This document shows positions 40,913 to 49,851 of a DNA stretch of 64,000 nucleotides, in pieces. The stretch lies in assembly GCA_018266105.1 (NCBI GenBank), contig JAFEBA010000050.1:89868-153867 (forward strand), given 5' to 3'. A program made the position numbers and the translations under genes. The first letter of the stretch is position 1; each line of letters opens with the position of its first letter. Under the pieces are notes generated by a model. That model had not been told where the DNA came from, searched no databases, and saw nothing but the letters and a program-made list of their open reading frames with translations. This DNA comes from a bacterium (GTDB lineage Bacteria > Vulcanimicrobiota > Xenobia > Xenobiales > JADMJV01).

Positions 40913-42276
40913 TGCAGGGCGGCCCGGGCCAGCACTTCACCGCGCAGGCCGAGATGGTAACCAAGATTACGAGGGATGTTCCACCAAAGGCCGGTGCGGC
41001 TTTTGGCCAGCCGACGGGCGATGTGGGAAATGGAGTAGAACTGGGTCTTGGCCCACTCGTAGCCGTTCAATAACTGGTCGGGGCTCATGTGGCGTGGGCG
41101 AAAGACGACGTGGGTTTTGCCATTGTAGTGACGCCAGTTTTTGTCGATGATGCGACCCTGCTGCTCCAGCATCGTATAAGCGGGGGTGCCCGGGTAAGGC
41201 ACGAGCAGGCTGATGGTGGCGTTGTCCAGGCCAATATCTCCGAAGATATCGACGGTTCTTTTAAAGATGTCGAGGTCGTCGTTTTCGAAGCCAAAAATAA
41301 TGCCGGCCTGAATGGCAATGCCCAGATCGTGGCAACGGTTGAGTAATTGACGGTAATCCTGGACGCGATTATGGCCTTTTTGGGCCTGATTCAGACTTTG
41401 CTGGTCAATGCTCTCCAGGCCCACGAAGAGAGCCTTGCAGCCGCTGGCCGCGGCCAGCTGGAGAAATTCTTGATCGCGCAGGGAATTCATGGTGGTCTGG
41501 CTGGTCCACCAGCGTTTGAGGGGCTTGAGCTGTCGGCACAGTTCTTTAGCGTAGGCCGGCACGGCGGCCAGATTGTCGTCCCAGAAGACCACGCCTTTGT
41601 CCCGAAAAGACCGGATCTCCGCGATGACTTCAGGCACGGGCCGGAGGCGCATTTGTTGAGCTCGGGGATAGAGATGGGGGATGGTGCAGTAGTCGCATTT
41701 GTGAGGACAGCCGCGGGTGGCGATGATGGCTCCCTTGGTGGCCCACCAGCGGTTCCAACCTCCGTGTTGAATCAACTCTCGGCGGGCCCGAGGGAGGCCT
41801 TCCAGGCTGGCCGGGGCGGCGTGCCGATAGATGCGTGAGTTCTGAGGGGTGACTTCGACGGTGCCGGAATGGAAGGCGTGCATCCCTGGAGGGCGGCGCT
41901 CCTCATCTCGCAGAATGTGCCGCCAGAGAGGCTCGGCCTCCCCCACCACCACAATATCGGCGTGCTGGGCAACCTCGTAGGGCATCAGGGTGGCGTGGGG
42001 GCCGCCCATGGCCACGGGCACGTTGTGGTTGCGAAACTCTCGGGCCAGATCATAGGCGTGCGGCGCGCCCGGAGTGGCGGCGGTGATGCCCACCAGGTCG
42101 TAGCGGCGGGTGGTATCGACCGGAGTCACGATCTCATCTTCGTGACTGACGATCCAATCGGGGGGAGTGAGCCCGGCCAGCAGGGGCATGGTGAGTTGGG
42201 GAAAGCGAATCAACTCGCGCGAACGAGCCTGCAGGGTGAGGGGGTCCTCGGCCGTGATCAGATGGAGGCTTGGCAT
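40903..42276 (-). CDS. B12-binding-type radical SAM enzyme
   Basis: 457 residues from ATG 42276. An N-terminal Rossmann-like domain (about 50-130) has the order of a B12-binding domain (DLVGITAAT, MGGPHATLMP, ADIVVVGEAE) but lacks the clear DxHxxG, so cobalamin binding is doubtful. The radical SAM core has RGCPHKCDYCTIP, the CxxxCxxC cluster motif, and barrel strands up to about 350 (VFWDDNLA, ALFVGLESI, AGIIFGF). The C-terminal 100 residues are a cap. This layout is common in enzymes making hopanoid, methylated or modified lipids. The substrate cannot be told. Its start overlaps the upstream GNAT gene by 19 bp. Confidence 0.9.
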   Translation of the reverse strand: MPSLHLITAEDPLTLQARSRELIRFPQLTMPLLAGLTPPDWIVSHEDEIVTPVDTTRRYDLVGITAATPGAPHAYDLAREFRNHNVPVAMGGPHATLMPYEVAQHADIVVVGEAEPLWRHILRDEERRPPGMHAFHSGTVEVTPQNSRIYRHAAPASLEGLPRARRELIQHGGWNRWWATKGAIIATRGCPHKCDYCTIPHLYPRAQQMRLRPVPEVIAEIRSFRDKGVVFWDDNLAAVPAYAKELCRQLKPLKRWWTSQTTMNSLRDQEFLQLAAASGCKALFVGLESIDQQSLNQAQKGHNRVQDYRQLLNRCHDLGIAIQAGIIFGFENDDLDIFKRTVDIFGDIGLDNATISLLVPYPGTPAYTMLEQQGRIIDKNWRHYNGKTHVVFRPRHMSPDQLLNGYEWAKTQFYSISHIARRLAKSRTGLWWNIPRNLGYHLGLRGEVLARAALHQA

Positions 42277-42722
42277 ACTTTGCGGTGAGTCGGGTTGTCT
42301 CTGCCGGTGGGAGTAAAACCCAGAGATTCATAGAGTCGGCAGGCTTCAGGGGTGCTGCGCAGATGCAGGATGGGAAAGCGGTTGTGCTTGAGCACCGTCT
42401 GGAGCAGTCGCCGGGCAATTCCCTGCCCGCGATAGCCGGGAAGAACGTAAACGCGCCGGACCCTGCCGACGTTAGGATCCTTCTCGAAGGGGTCGAGATT
42501 GAGGCCGGCCGTGCCCACAAGCCGTCCATCCTGGTAGGCGAAAAAGAAGGCTTCCCCTGCCCCCTGAAAAGTGTTGCTGCCCTCCTCGGCCTCGCGCGCC
42601 AATCTTTGCAGAAAATGATGACCCTCAGCCAGGCTGGCCTCGATCAGCGGTTGCAACTCCCGGGTGGGAATGGGGTCCTGACGTCGAACTTCGAACAAGG
42701 TCTGGAAGATTGCGGCATCCAT
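42258..42722 (-). CDS. GNAT N-acetyltransferase
   Basis: 154 residues from ATG 42722. The core has the GNAT order: strand GRLVGTAGLNL, strand VRRVYVLPGYRGQGIARRLL (acetyl-CoA P-loop RGQGIA), strand HNRFPILHLRST, then ACRLYESLGFTPTGR. This is the full family length. The substrate is unknown. It overlaps the radical SAM start by 19 bp and is first in that operon, so it may act in the same pathway. Confidence 0.9.
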   Translation of the reverse strand: MDAAIFQTLFEVRRQDPIPTRELQPLIEASLAEGHHFLQRLAREAEEGSNTFQGAGEAFFFAYQDGRLVGTAGLNLDPFEKDPNVGRVRRVYVLPGYRGQGIARRLLQTVLKHNRFPILHLRSTPEACRLYESLGFTPTGRDNPTHRKVCQASI

Positions 42723-42777
42723 CGGCAGGTTCCTGGTGCCAGCAGGTCTTGGTCCGGGTCAAGCCAAAGCTTGGGCC

Positions 42778-43446
42778 ATGATGAAGAACTTTCTAGCCGC
42801 GGGCCTGTTGGCCCTTCACCTGTGCCATTCTGGCTGGTGTCAGGAAATCCACGAAAAATTCAAGGATAAAGGCAAGAAGGCCGGTTGCGAAGTGACCGTG
42901 AGCCTTCCCAAGCAGGCCAGCCCGGTTTTGAAAAGTCTCACTCAGAGCCATATTAAGTCGTTCAAGCAAGAATACCACAGCAGTGACTACGATGGCGAAT
43001 TTGGCTGGTATTATAGCCTGAACTGGACCCGTCAATTTAGCAATTCGGATGTCGCGGCTTATCTGGGCCTGGAGGAGTCCTATCAAGGTGGGGCCCACCC
43101 CAGCCACGCGCAAATTGGGGTGATGATTTCACCCAAAACGCAAAAGCAGATCAAATTGGCCGACTGTTTCAAAAAAGGAAGTCCCTGGTTGACCAGCCTG
43201 GCCGACTATTGCAAGCAGAAGCTCAAGGAAGACAAGGACCTGACCCCCGAGGACATCAATCAGGGCGCGGCTCCCAAGGCTGAAAACTACGCCGACGTGC
43301 TGCCCGGAGCCAAGGGCTTGACGGTCTACTTTCAGGAGTATCAGGTCGGGCCTTATGCCGCAGGTCCCCAGGAGGTCCTGGTGCCTTATAAAGTTCTGGC
43401 CCCTTACCTGGATCCCCAGGGTCCGCTGGGGGCTTTGGGTCGATGA
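42778..43446 (+). CDS. Secreted DUF3298 (RsiV-like) domain protein
   Basis: 223 residues from ATG 42778, the first of two adjacent ATGs. It has a signal peptide (MMKNFLAAGLLALHLCHSGW, likely cut around residue 21). The mature part has the DUF3298 signature: YQGGAHPSHAQIGV, QIKLADCFKKGS, then LTVYFQEYQVGPYAAGPQEV near the end. DUF3298 occurs in RsiV-type anti-sigma factors and PdaC-like deacetylases. Here it is alone, periplasmic or secreted, and may bind lysozyme-like or wall ligands. The serine hydrolase gene starts inside its stop codon (ATGA). Confidence 0.88.
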   Translation: MMKNFLAAGLLALHLCHSGWCQEIHEKFKDKGKKAGCEVTVSLPKQASPVLKSLTQSHIKSFKQEYHSSDYDGEFGWYYSLNWTRQFSNSDVAAYLGLEESYQGGAHPSHAQIGVMISPKTQKQIKLADCFKKGSPWLTSLADYCKQKLKEDKDLTPEDINQGAAPKAENYADVLPGAKGLTVYFQEYQVGPYAAGPQEVLVPYKVLAPYLDPQGPLGALGR

Positions 43447-44933
43447 CGATGAAGAAGACACTTTTGTTGTTGGCTTTGAGCCTGAATGCGGCCGCCCGGC
43501 CGTTGAGCCCGGCTGAACTGCAGACATTCGAAACCTATGCGGAAGAGGCCCGAAAAGCCTGGGGGACGCCCGGCATGGCGGTGGCCTTGATCGCCGATAA
43601 TCAGGTGATCTACACTCATGGCTTCGGAACCCGGTCGCTTCAGGGGCCGGCCGTCACTGCGGAAACGCTGTTTCAGATCGGCTCGGCCAGTAAGTCCTTC
43701 ACCTCCAGTCTGGTGGCCTTGCAGGTCCAGGCCGGCAAGCTGAACTGGGACGATAAGGTCATCGATCATGTGCCCGAGTTTCGGATGTTCGATCCCTGGG
43801 TCACCCGCCAGTTCACGATCGAGGATACAATGTCCCAGCGCAGCGGACAGCCTTCCTATGCCACCGACGTGCTGGCCTTTCTGGGGGCCGACCGGCCCAC
43901 CATCGTGAAGGCGCTGCGGGAGGTGCGACCCGTATCCAGCTTCCGCACTCGCTTTGCCTATGTCAATAATCTGTGGCTGGTGGCGGCCCGGGCGGTGGAG
44001 AACTGCTCTTCCAAGAGTTGGGAGCAAACGGTGGCCGAGCAAATCTTCTCGCCCCTGGCCATGAAAGACACCAATACCGGGTCGGCCGGGCTCTATAAGA
44101 ACCCCAACCACGCCACCCCTCATCAGGGCCTCAAGGGCTCGCTTCAACCGCTTGAGGCCGACTGGCCCTACGCGGACTGGGTCTATACTTATGGTCCGGC
44201 CGGTGGGATCAACTCCAACGTCAACGACATGGCCAAATATGTGCGCATGCAACTGGGGGCCACGCCGCTCATCAAAACGGAAAACCTGAAAATGATGCAT
44301 GCTCCCCACATTCTGGCCTTTGATGGCGCTCAGAGCCCTCCCCAATCCATCGGTCAGGTCGGAATGATGAGCTATTGTCTGGGCTGGCTGCGCCAGGAAA
44401 TGTCTCCCACTCCTCTGGTCTGGCACAACGGAGGCACCAGCGGTTGCAAGACGGTGGTGGGCTTTACTCCCGAAACGGGCATGGGCATCGTGGTGCTGAG
44501 CAACTATGGCAGCACCGAACTGCCGGAAGCCCTGATGTATCGTTATTATGATCTTTACCACGGCCGTCCGGAATACGACTATAGCGAGGCCTTCCGCGCT
44601 CATCATCCGGCTGCGCCTCCTCCGCCTGCGCGACCGGCCCATCCCAGGCCGCCCGCCGAGCTGGCCCAGTACGCCGGAAGCTACCGTCACCCGGTTTACG
44701 GAATATGTCGGATTGAGGTGGATGGGCCGAAATTAGTGGCCCGACTGGGCAAGATGCGCCTGGAACTGAGTCCCTGGGAAGGGGACACATTTAGCTATCC
44801 TGATCCGATGGACCGCAATTCTCCCCCCGGTTTCGCCAGTTTTTCGCGCAAGCCGGAAGGAAGCACACGGGAGTTACGCCTGGATCTGGCCGATGACGTA
44901 CTGGATGGTCGCTTCATTCGTCTGTCCGAATAG
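43443..44933 (+). CDS. Serine hydrolase, class C beta-lactamase/penicillin-binding type
   Basis: 496 residues, ATG in the DUF3298 gene stop. A short signal peptide (MTMKKTLLLLALSLNAAA) precedes the beta-lactamase-C fold: SxxK motif S81-A-S-K84 in IGSASKSF, YxN motif Y173-V-N, and the HxG triad replacing KTG in WHNGGTSG (H328). A C-terminal domain (about 420-496) resembles DUF3471 of related peptidases. Such proteins act as D-aminopeptidases, esterases or LACTB-like proteases rather than true beta-lactamases. Coupled translation with the RsiV-like protein suggests a shared role at the cell envelope. It is intact. Confidence 0.92.
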   Translation: MTMKKTLLLLALSLNAAARPLSPAELQTFETYAEEARKAWGTPGMAVALIADNQVIYTHGFGTRSLQGPAVTAETLFQIGSASKSFTSSLVALQVQAGKLNWDDKVIDHVPEFRMFDPWVTRQFTIEDTMSQRSGQPSYATDVLAFLGADRPTIVKALREVRPVSSFRTRFAYVNNLWLVAARAVENCSSKSWEQTVAEQIFSPLAMKDTNTGSAGLYKNPNHATPHQGLKGSLQPLEADWPYADWVYTYGPAGGINSNVNDMAKYVRMQLGATPLIKTENLKMMHAPHILAFDGAQSPPQSIGQVGMMSYCLGWLRQEMSPTPLVWHNGGTSGCKTVVGFTPETGMGIVVLSNYGSTELPEALMYRYYDLYHGRPEYDYSEAFRAHHPAAPPPPARPAHPRPPAELAQYAGSYRHPVYGICRIEVDGPKLVARLGKMRLELSPWEGDTFSYPDPMDRNSPPGFASFSRKPEGSTRELRLDLADDVLDGRFIRLSE

Positions 44934-45010
44934 CTGCTCGCCCAGCAGAAAATTGTAATCCAGGCAATAGGACGGTTAACCCAGACGGACTTTCGGCCGA
45001 TAAAGGTGGC

Positions 45011-45388
45011 ATGAAAACGGAAGAAGTCCAGCGCATCGAAATCTGTTCGCGGCAGATTGGCAGGGGCAAGCATCAGGAACTCACTTTGCATGCCACTCCG
45101 GGAGGCTTCGGCGAGATCGGCCTGGGTCTGGTTCAGGATTTTCTGGAACAAGTCAGTCAGGCGCCCGTGCCGGGCTCGCACCGGCCCACCTTCAGCCCTC
45201 ATCATCCCTACCTGGAAGTACGCATCGTGCTCTGGTCAGGTGATGAGATTTGCCTGAAGTCGCGCAGCAGCCGCAAGCGGATGCTGCCTTTCTTTCACAA
45301 TGGCACGGAGAACTACAATCCGCAGCTGAGCCGCAGCCTGGCGGCTTTGATTCCCAAGGGCTTCCTGAACCGCTCGCGCTTAACTTAA
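45011..45388 (+). CDS. Small hypothetical protein
   Basis: 125 residues from ATG 45011. Soluble, alpha/beta, with LEVRIVLWSGDEICLKSRSS in the middle and a basic end. No family recognised. It converges with the GFA-ankyrin gene, overlapping by 9 bases at the stops. Confidence 0.65.
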   Translation: MKTEEVQRIEICSRQIGRGKHQELTLHATPGGFGEIGLGLVQDFLEQVSQAPVPGSHRPTFSPHHPYLEVRIVLWSGDEICLKSRSSRKRMLPFFHNGTENYNPQLSRSLAALIPKGFLNRSRLT

Positions 45389-46702
45389 GCGGGCCACGAT
45401 CTGGGCGTGGCCATCGGCGCGTGTGTCCTCCACGCCTCGAGCCTTGACATGAACCACTCGCTCGCCTCTGGAGTTGAGGCGCCAGCGATGGCGCAACCTG
45501 CCGTAGCGGGCCATGCGCTCGCGCAGGCGCCCCAGCAAATCCGGCAGCCAATCCAGAGCGTAGTCGCGCGGGGCCCGACCCTGATCGTCCCTCTGATCGG
45601 GTTCGGCCCCGAAAGCCAGCAGCAGCTCCACCACCGAAAGCGAGCCGTAGTCAGCCGCCCGAAAGAGAGCCGCCTGCGGATCGGCTCCAGCCTGCAGCAA
45701 GGCCTTGGCACAATCGTAGTGGCCATTGGAGCAGGCATAATCCAGGGCGGTCATGGGCGGTTCTTCCAGAAAGTCGGCCGGCACCCCGGCCTCAAGCAGT
45801 GCCTGCAGTCGGTTGCAATAACCCCAGCAGGCACAATAGTGGAGAGGATGGCTGCCGTCCCGATTGAGCAGCAGCGGTTGCACTCCGTGGGCCAAGAACA
45901 GGCGGGTCATGGCGGTGGAATTCTTGACCGCTTTATAAAGGGGGAATTCTCCGTCGTCGGCCGGCAGCTCCAGGTCAGCGGCCGCCCGGATGACCACGCG
46001 GGCGGCTTCGGTGGTGGAATATTGGGCCACCAGGGGGAGCATTTTCTGGGCATCGCAGCCGTAATCCAAGAGCATGCGAATGAGCACGACCGTGGCCGGC
46101 TTGCGGGTCTGGCAAGCGGCGGCGGCGGCCAGCTCGGCCCGGGCGCCGCGCTTGAGCAAGAATCTGCAAACCCCGAGGTGAGCCTTGCGGGCGGCACGCA
46201 TCAAGGGAGTCGAGCCGTCCAGCTCGGCATCCAGGGGAAACCCCAGTTCCAGCAACTGGCGGACGCGCTGCAGGTCGCCCTGGCCGGCGGCCTGATGCAG
46301 CGCATCCACAGGCAGGTCGGTCTTGCCAAAGAATCGAGGCAGCTCCCATTCGAACCAGGGCGGCTGTTCCTCCCAGCTGACATGGCTTTCCAAGGCTCGA
46401 TCCAGCGGTTCCCGCAGCGAGGCCACTGTAATGTAGATCCGGTAAGGGGTCTCGCTGGAATGGTAAAAGAGGGTGGTGCCACAACGACTGCAAAATTCCC
46501 AGGCGACCTGGGGGGAACTGGGATAGATACGCAGCCGTTCCTGGCCTTCCAGCAACTCAAACTGGTCGTTGGGAACCGAAGTCCAACTGACCATCGGGGC
46601 ACCGGTGGCGCTACGACAGGACTGACAGTGACAATGTCCCGCAAAATCAGTGGGCGGGATCAGCCGATAGCGAACCGCGCCACAGAAACACTGGCCTTGC
46701 AT
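45380..46702 (-). CDS. GFA-domain protein fused to ankyrin repeats
   Basis: 440 residues from ATG 46702. Residues 1-115 are a GFA/CENP-V-type zinc domain: C5xC7 in GQCFCGAVRYR, C26xxC29 in CHCQSCRSATG and C71xxC74 in FCSRCGTTLFY, all consistent with the two zinc sites. Residues about 130-400 are ankyrin repeats with GSTPLMRAARKAHLGV, PLHYCACWGYCNRL and TALDYACSNGHYDCAKALL. GFA domains bind glutathione adducts or zinc; ankyrins bind proteins. I do not know of this fusion as a common bacterial architecture. There is no signal peptide, so it is cytoplasmic. A long open frame on the other strand is a shadow of it. Confidence 0.9.
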   Translation of the reverse strand: MQGQCFCGAVRYRLIPPTDFAGHCHCQSCRSATGAPMVSWTSVPNDQFELLEGQERLRIYPSSPQVAWEFCSRCGTTLFYHSSETPYRIYITVASLREPLDRALESHVSWEEQPPWFEWELPRFFGKTDLPVDALHQAAGQGDLQRVRQLLELGFPLDAELDGSTPLMRAARKAHLGVCRFLLKRGARAELAAAAACQTRKPATVVLIRMLLDYGCDAQKMLPLVAQYSTTEAARVVIRAAADLELPADDGEFPLYKAVKNSTAMTRLFLAHGVQPLLLNRDGSHPLHYCACWGYCNRLQALLEAGVPADFLEEPPMTALDYACSNGHYDCAKALLQAGADPQAALFRAADYGSLSVVELLLAFGAEPDQRDDQGRAPRDYALDWLPDLLGRLRERMARYGRLRHRWRLNSRGERVVHVKARGVEDTRADGHAQIVARLS

Positions 46703-46705
46703 GGA

Positions 46706-47572
46706 CTAGTCGATGTGGTCAACCGCCTTGGAGGCCGCTTTGTGGAACTCGGCCACATCCTGGCCGGCCGCCTTGACGCCCCCCAGCACACCCTCGGTGT
46801 AGCCGTTGTAGGCGCCTTTGCCCAGACCGTAGAGGGCTCCGCCCACCACGCCCAGGGGCGCGGCCAGCACCAGACCGGCAGTGGCCAGGAACTGTCCGCC
46901 GACCTTGAGGGGCAGGGCCGCTTCCGACTTCCAGAGGGCTTTGGAGACATTGAAATAGGCTTTGGGGGTATTCAGCAGAACCGAGCCGCCTACGCCCACG
47001 CCGTCGATGGCCGCCGAAGCCACGCTGGAAACCAGTCCTTGACCGGCCTCCACCACCTTGATCTCATAAATCTCTTCGGGAGAATTGGGCTCCTTGGAGG
47101 CCATATCTCGGATGCCTTCAACGATTTGCTTGGTCACTTTGCCATGCATCTGCTTACAGGTATCCACACTCTTGGTCACGGCCGCCCAGGGATTCTTGGA
47201 AGAACCCTCTACGAAACCGTCAAACATTCCGTAACCCAGGCCACCGATGGCCACGAAGACGGGGGCCACCACCCCGGCCGCGATCACAACCGGAGTCAAG
47301 GTGGCTTTCAAGACCGGTCCCAGCATCTTGCTTTTCCACAGACCGCGCACAGCTTCGAAGGCGATGCGGGGAGCTTTGAGAGTGCCGGCCACAGCCGCGC
47401 CTGTGCCGACGATGGCGCCGCCGGCCACCGAACCGACCAGACCCTTGCCCAGGTCCAGCCAGCTAAAATCTTTTTCGTTAAAGTCCCCGCCCTTTTTGGG
47501 TTCTTCGGGCTGGTTCGGCTTGTTGAGCGTCAAGCCGGGACGCTTAAAGATCGGGTTGGATTGAACTTGCAT
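46706..47572 (-). CDS. Duplicated hydrophobic Gly/Ala-rich protein with motif-bearing N-terminus
   Basis: 288 residues from ATG 47572 with AGGAG upstream. It starts MQVQSNPIFKRPGLTL, part of the shared N-terminal motif, then a Lys/Pro-rich linker to about residue 40. Residues about 45-130 and 168-255 are two copies of one unit: K/QGLVxSVA, then K(A)P(R/K)AxF, LWKS, a long hydrophobic helix, and a LGxGxxxGxxEG end. A helical spacer lies between them. It has no cleavable signal, and the hydrophobic units may insert in a membrane or act as a zipper. It is divergent from the cysteine-protease-like gene at 47761. Function unknown. Confidence 0.8.
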   Translation of the reverse strand: MQVQSNPIFKRPGLTLNKPNQPEEPKKGGDFNEKDFSWLDLGKGLVGSVAGGAIVGTGAAVAGTLKAPRIAFEAVRGLWKSKMLGPVLKATLTPVVIAAGVVAPVFVAIGGLGYGMFDGFVEGSSKNPWAAVTKSVDTCKQMHGKVTKQIVEGIRDMASKEPNSPEEIYEIKVVEAGQGLVSSVASAAIDGVGVGGSVLLNTPKAYFNVSKALWKSEAALPLKVGGQFLATAGLVLAAPLGVVGGALYGLGKGAYNGYTEGVLGGVKAAGQDVAEFHKAASKAVDHID

Positions 47573-47760
47573 GATGACTCCTACCTGTTTTGTATGTGTA
47601 TGCTGAGGTCATACCCCATCGAGCCGGAAGGCCCGTTAACAAGTTGTTGCAGCCCCAGCAAAAGCAGAATTAACAACATTGTAACATTCTCCACACCGGC
47701 GTAAGGCGCCATTAAGAAGGTCCGGGTAAGTTGAGTTCAACAAAGTTGGTGGAGGCAAAA

Positions 47761-48801
47761 ATGGCAGTTGGAGCACTGAACCCGGTCAGCACGACGCAAC
47801 AGGCGGCCCCCAGCGCCAAACCTCAGCAGACCCCGGCTCAATTCGCCCAGGGTAAAGCCAACAAGGTGCTCGGACCCCAGGTCAGTCCCGAGGCGGCCGG
47901 TAAGGCCATGGGCGCACCCGGACCGGTGGGCAGTGACTCGGTGCGCAATCGGATGGAGCAGGCTGGAATGAAAAATGTCTCTCAGCCCCCCAGTGAGGCC
48001 GAGTTGCGCACCTATTATTCGCAGTTTGCGGACCATCACGAGCTGATTTCCAGTGGGAAATTCGCGGATGCGGCAGCCCAATATCGGGCCGACGCTCAGA
48101 AGCTGGGCGACAACGATCCGCGCCGAGGCGAGATGTTCGCCACCGCCAATCAGCTCGACTACACCGCCAAACTGGGACCCAAGGCCAGCTTCCCTCCCAC
48201 TCAGGAACAGATCAAGACTCGCTTTGCCAGTCTCAAGGGCGCCAGCAATCGGGAAGTCACCAGTGAATTTCAGCAGTACACCAGCGCTTTTTACAGCCAC
48301 ATCAATTCCGATCCCCAGGGCAGCAAAACCGGAGACCTGACCTACACCCCGCACAATGTCAAAAGCGGCAAGACCACCTACACGGGAATGGACACGCCCA
48401 CCGGATTTGCCGATGTCACCGACCATCGCCAGCTGAATTCATCCGGTCAGCGCCTGATCGACTGCGAAGGTTACGCCATGTTAGGCAACCAGCTGCTGGG
48501 ATCAGCTGGCTTTAAGCAGCCCGCCGAAGGCGGCTTCCATATCGTCAACGCCCAGGGAGCGGATGGTGGACACGCCATGCTGGAAATGCAGCGCAACGGT
48601 GAGAGCGTCTTTGTCTCCAACAACCACGCCTACAATAATCCGAGCAAGGCTTATGGGGACTATCTGGGAGCCCTGCGGCAGCGCGGCCAGCAGGTCAACA
48701 TTTCCGATCTGCGCGACTACTATGGCCGGAGCGAGGACGCAGCCATCATTGCCCGTGAAACCAGAGACAAGAACCACCAGACGGAATTCCGCACGCAATA
48801 G
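47761..48801 (+). CDS. Predicted cysteine peptidase / transglutaminase-like protein
   Basis: 346 residues from ATG 47761 with GGAGG 8 bp upstream; an earlier TTG gives 10 more. The N-terminal 90 residues are Ala/Pro/Gln-rich and unstructured. Residues about 90-165 are helical. Residues 200-346 are a papain-like fold: C235 in LIDCEGYAMLGNQLLGSAGF, H271 in GGHAMLEMQRNGESVFV and N287 in SNNH, giving a Cys-His-Asn triad. No signal peptide is visible, but the N-terminus could be recognised by an unconventional export system. The triad order is seen; activity and target are inferred. Confidence 0.75.
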   Translation: MAVGALNPVSTTQQAAPSAKPQQTPAQFAQGKANKVLGPQVSPEAAGKAMGAPGPVGSDSVRNRMEQAGMKNVSQPPSEAELRTYYSQFADHHELISSGKFADAAAQYRADAQKLGDNDPRRGEMFATANQLDYTAKLGPKASFPPTQEQIKTRFASLKGASNREVTSEFQQYTSAFYSHINSDPQGSKTGDLTYTPHNVKSGKTTYTGMDTPTGFADVTDHRQLNSSGQRLIDCEGYAMLGNQLLGSAGFKQPAEGGFHIVNAQGADGGHAMLEMQRNGESVFVSNNHAYNNPSKAYGDYLGALRQRGQQVNISDLRDYYGRSEDAAIIARETRDKNHQTEFRTQ

Positions 48802-48846
48802 GCCTGCGTTCATCTTTCGTCAACCTGCGCGGCCCCTGGGTGAACT

Positions 48847-49851
48847 ATGCTGCCAGGGTTGATGAAAGTCACTCGGGATTCGGCCTATCAGGCCAACTTC
48901 AAGCGCGCGGGCGGATGGCTGGGGGCGGATGGCGCCTACAGCCTGCCTTTGAATGCGGAGCGGACACTGTGGGTCTTCTCGGATACGGTGGCCGGCCAGG
49001 CCGGCGGGCCCATTTCCATGACCCACAATAGCCTGGCTCTGGAAACTCCGGACGGTTTTGAGTTTTCCGAGAAGCAGGCCTTTACCCCGCCCGACGGCCG
49101 TGGCTGGTTCTGGGTCTATGATGGAGCCCCGGCGGCCACGGAAGACCGCCAGCAGTTGTTCCTGGGCCAGTTTGAAGAGGCCCCGGGGGCCGAGGGATTT
49201 GGTTTCCGCTTTGTGGATTCGTGGCTGGCTGAGGTCAAAACCGGCTCTAAGGTCAGCGAAGTGGAAGTGACCGGTTATCGCCGCCTTTCTGAGTTGATGC
49301 CGCAGGTGCGAGGTCAGCAAGGAGCGGCTCTGCACTTTGGCTCGGCCCTGTGCCAGGATGAGTCTTACAAGTATATATATGGGACTCAGGATTTTGGTTT
49401 CTGCAAGCAACTGGTGGTGGCCCGGGTGCCGGTGGGTGATGAGCTGATGCATTCCGAGCAACACTGGGAAGTGTATGGGCCCGAGGGCTGGTCCCGTTCG
49501 GGAGAGGTGCGCTCGCTGAGCGATGGGCGCGGGCAGCCGCTAGACGTGGCCAACGAGTTGAGCGTCTTCCGGCGCGAGGGCGCCTATTTTATGGTGACTC
49601 AGGTGGGCGATCAGGTGCGCCTGCTGCGCGCCTCCCGCCCGGAGGGACCGTTCGAGCTGGCGGCCGAGCCTTATCAGGTCAAAGAGGATCATCCCGGTAG
49701 CTTTACTTACAATGCCAAAGGTCATGAACAGGAGATCGACGAGCGGGGGATCCTGGTGAGCTACAACCGGAACGTGCTGCCCTTTGCAGAACTGGTGCAG
49801 CACCCCGAGCAATATCAGCCCCAATTTCTGCGCTTTCCCCTACCCCGTTGA
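48847..49851 (+). CDS. GH43-like five-bladed propeller protein (DUF4185/DUF5005-type)
   Basis: 334 residues from ATG 48847 (ATG 48862 is an alternative). The block GGWLGADGAYSLPL then ERTLWVFSDTVAG, and MTHNSLAL and WFWVYDGAPA, are the motifs of uncharacterised five-bladed propellers related to glycosidases (DUF4185/DUF5005). Further blades contain YIYGTQDFGFCKQLVVARV, and the end has LVSYNRNVLPFAELV. No signal peptide is visible, so it may be cytoplasmic or exported oddly. It probably binds or cleaves a sugar chain. The methyltransferase gene starts within its stop (TTGA). Confidence 0.78.
   Translation: MLPGLMKVTRDSAYQANFKRAGGWLGADGAYSLPLNAERTLWVFSDTVAGQAGGPISMTHNSLALETPDGFEFSEKQAFTPPDGRGWFWVYDGAPAATEDRQQLFLGQFEEAPGAEGFGFRFVDSWLAEVKTGSKVSEVEVTGYRRLSELMPQVRGQQGAALHFGSALCQDESYKYIYGTQDFGFCKQLVVARVPVGDELMHSEQHWEVYGPEGWSRSGEVRSLSDGRGQPLDVANELSVFRREGAYFMVTQVGDQVRLLRASRPEGPFELAAEPYQVKEDHPGSFTYNAKGHEQEIDERGILVSYNRNVLPFAELVQHPEQYQPQFLRFPLPR

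Noticed and set aside
43404..44690. 428-residue minus-strand frame over the serine hydrolase
   Set aside because: The hydrolase has SxxK, YxN and HNG motifs and a signal peptide. The antisense frame is His/Gly-rich with no family resemblance.
45407..47704. 765-residue open frame on the plus strand
   Set aside because: Antisense to the GFA-ankyrin and duplicated hydrophobic genes, both of which have clear motifs. It has no start signal or domain, and high GC content explains the long open frame.
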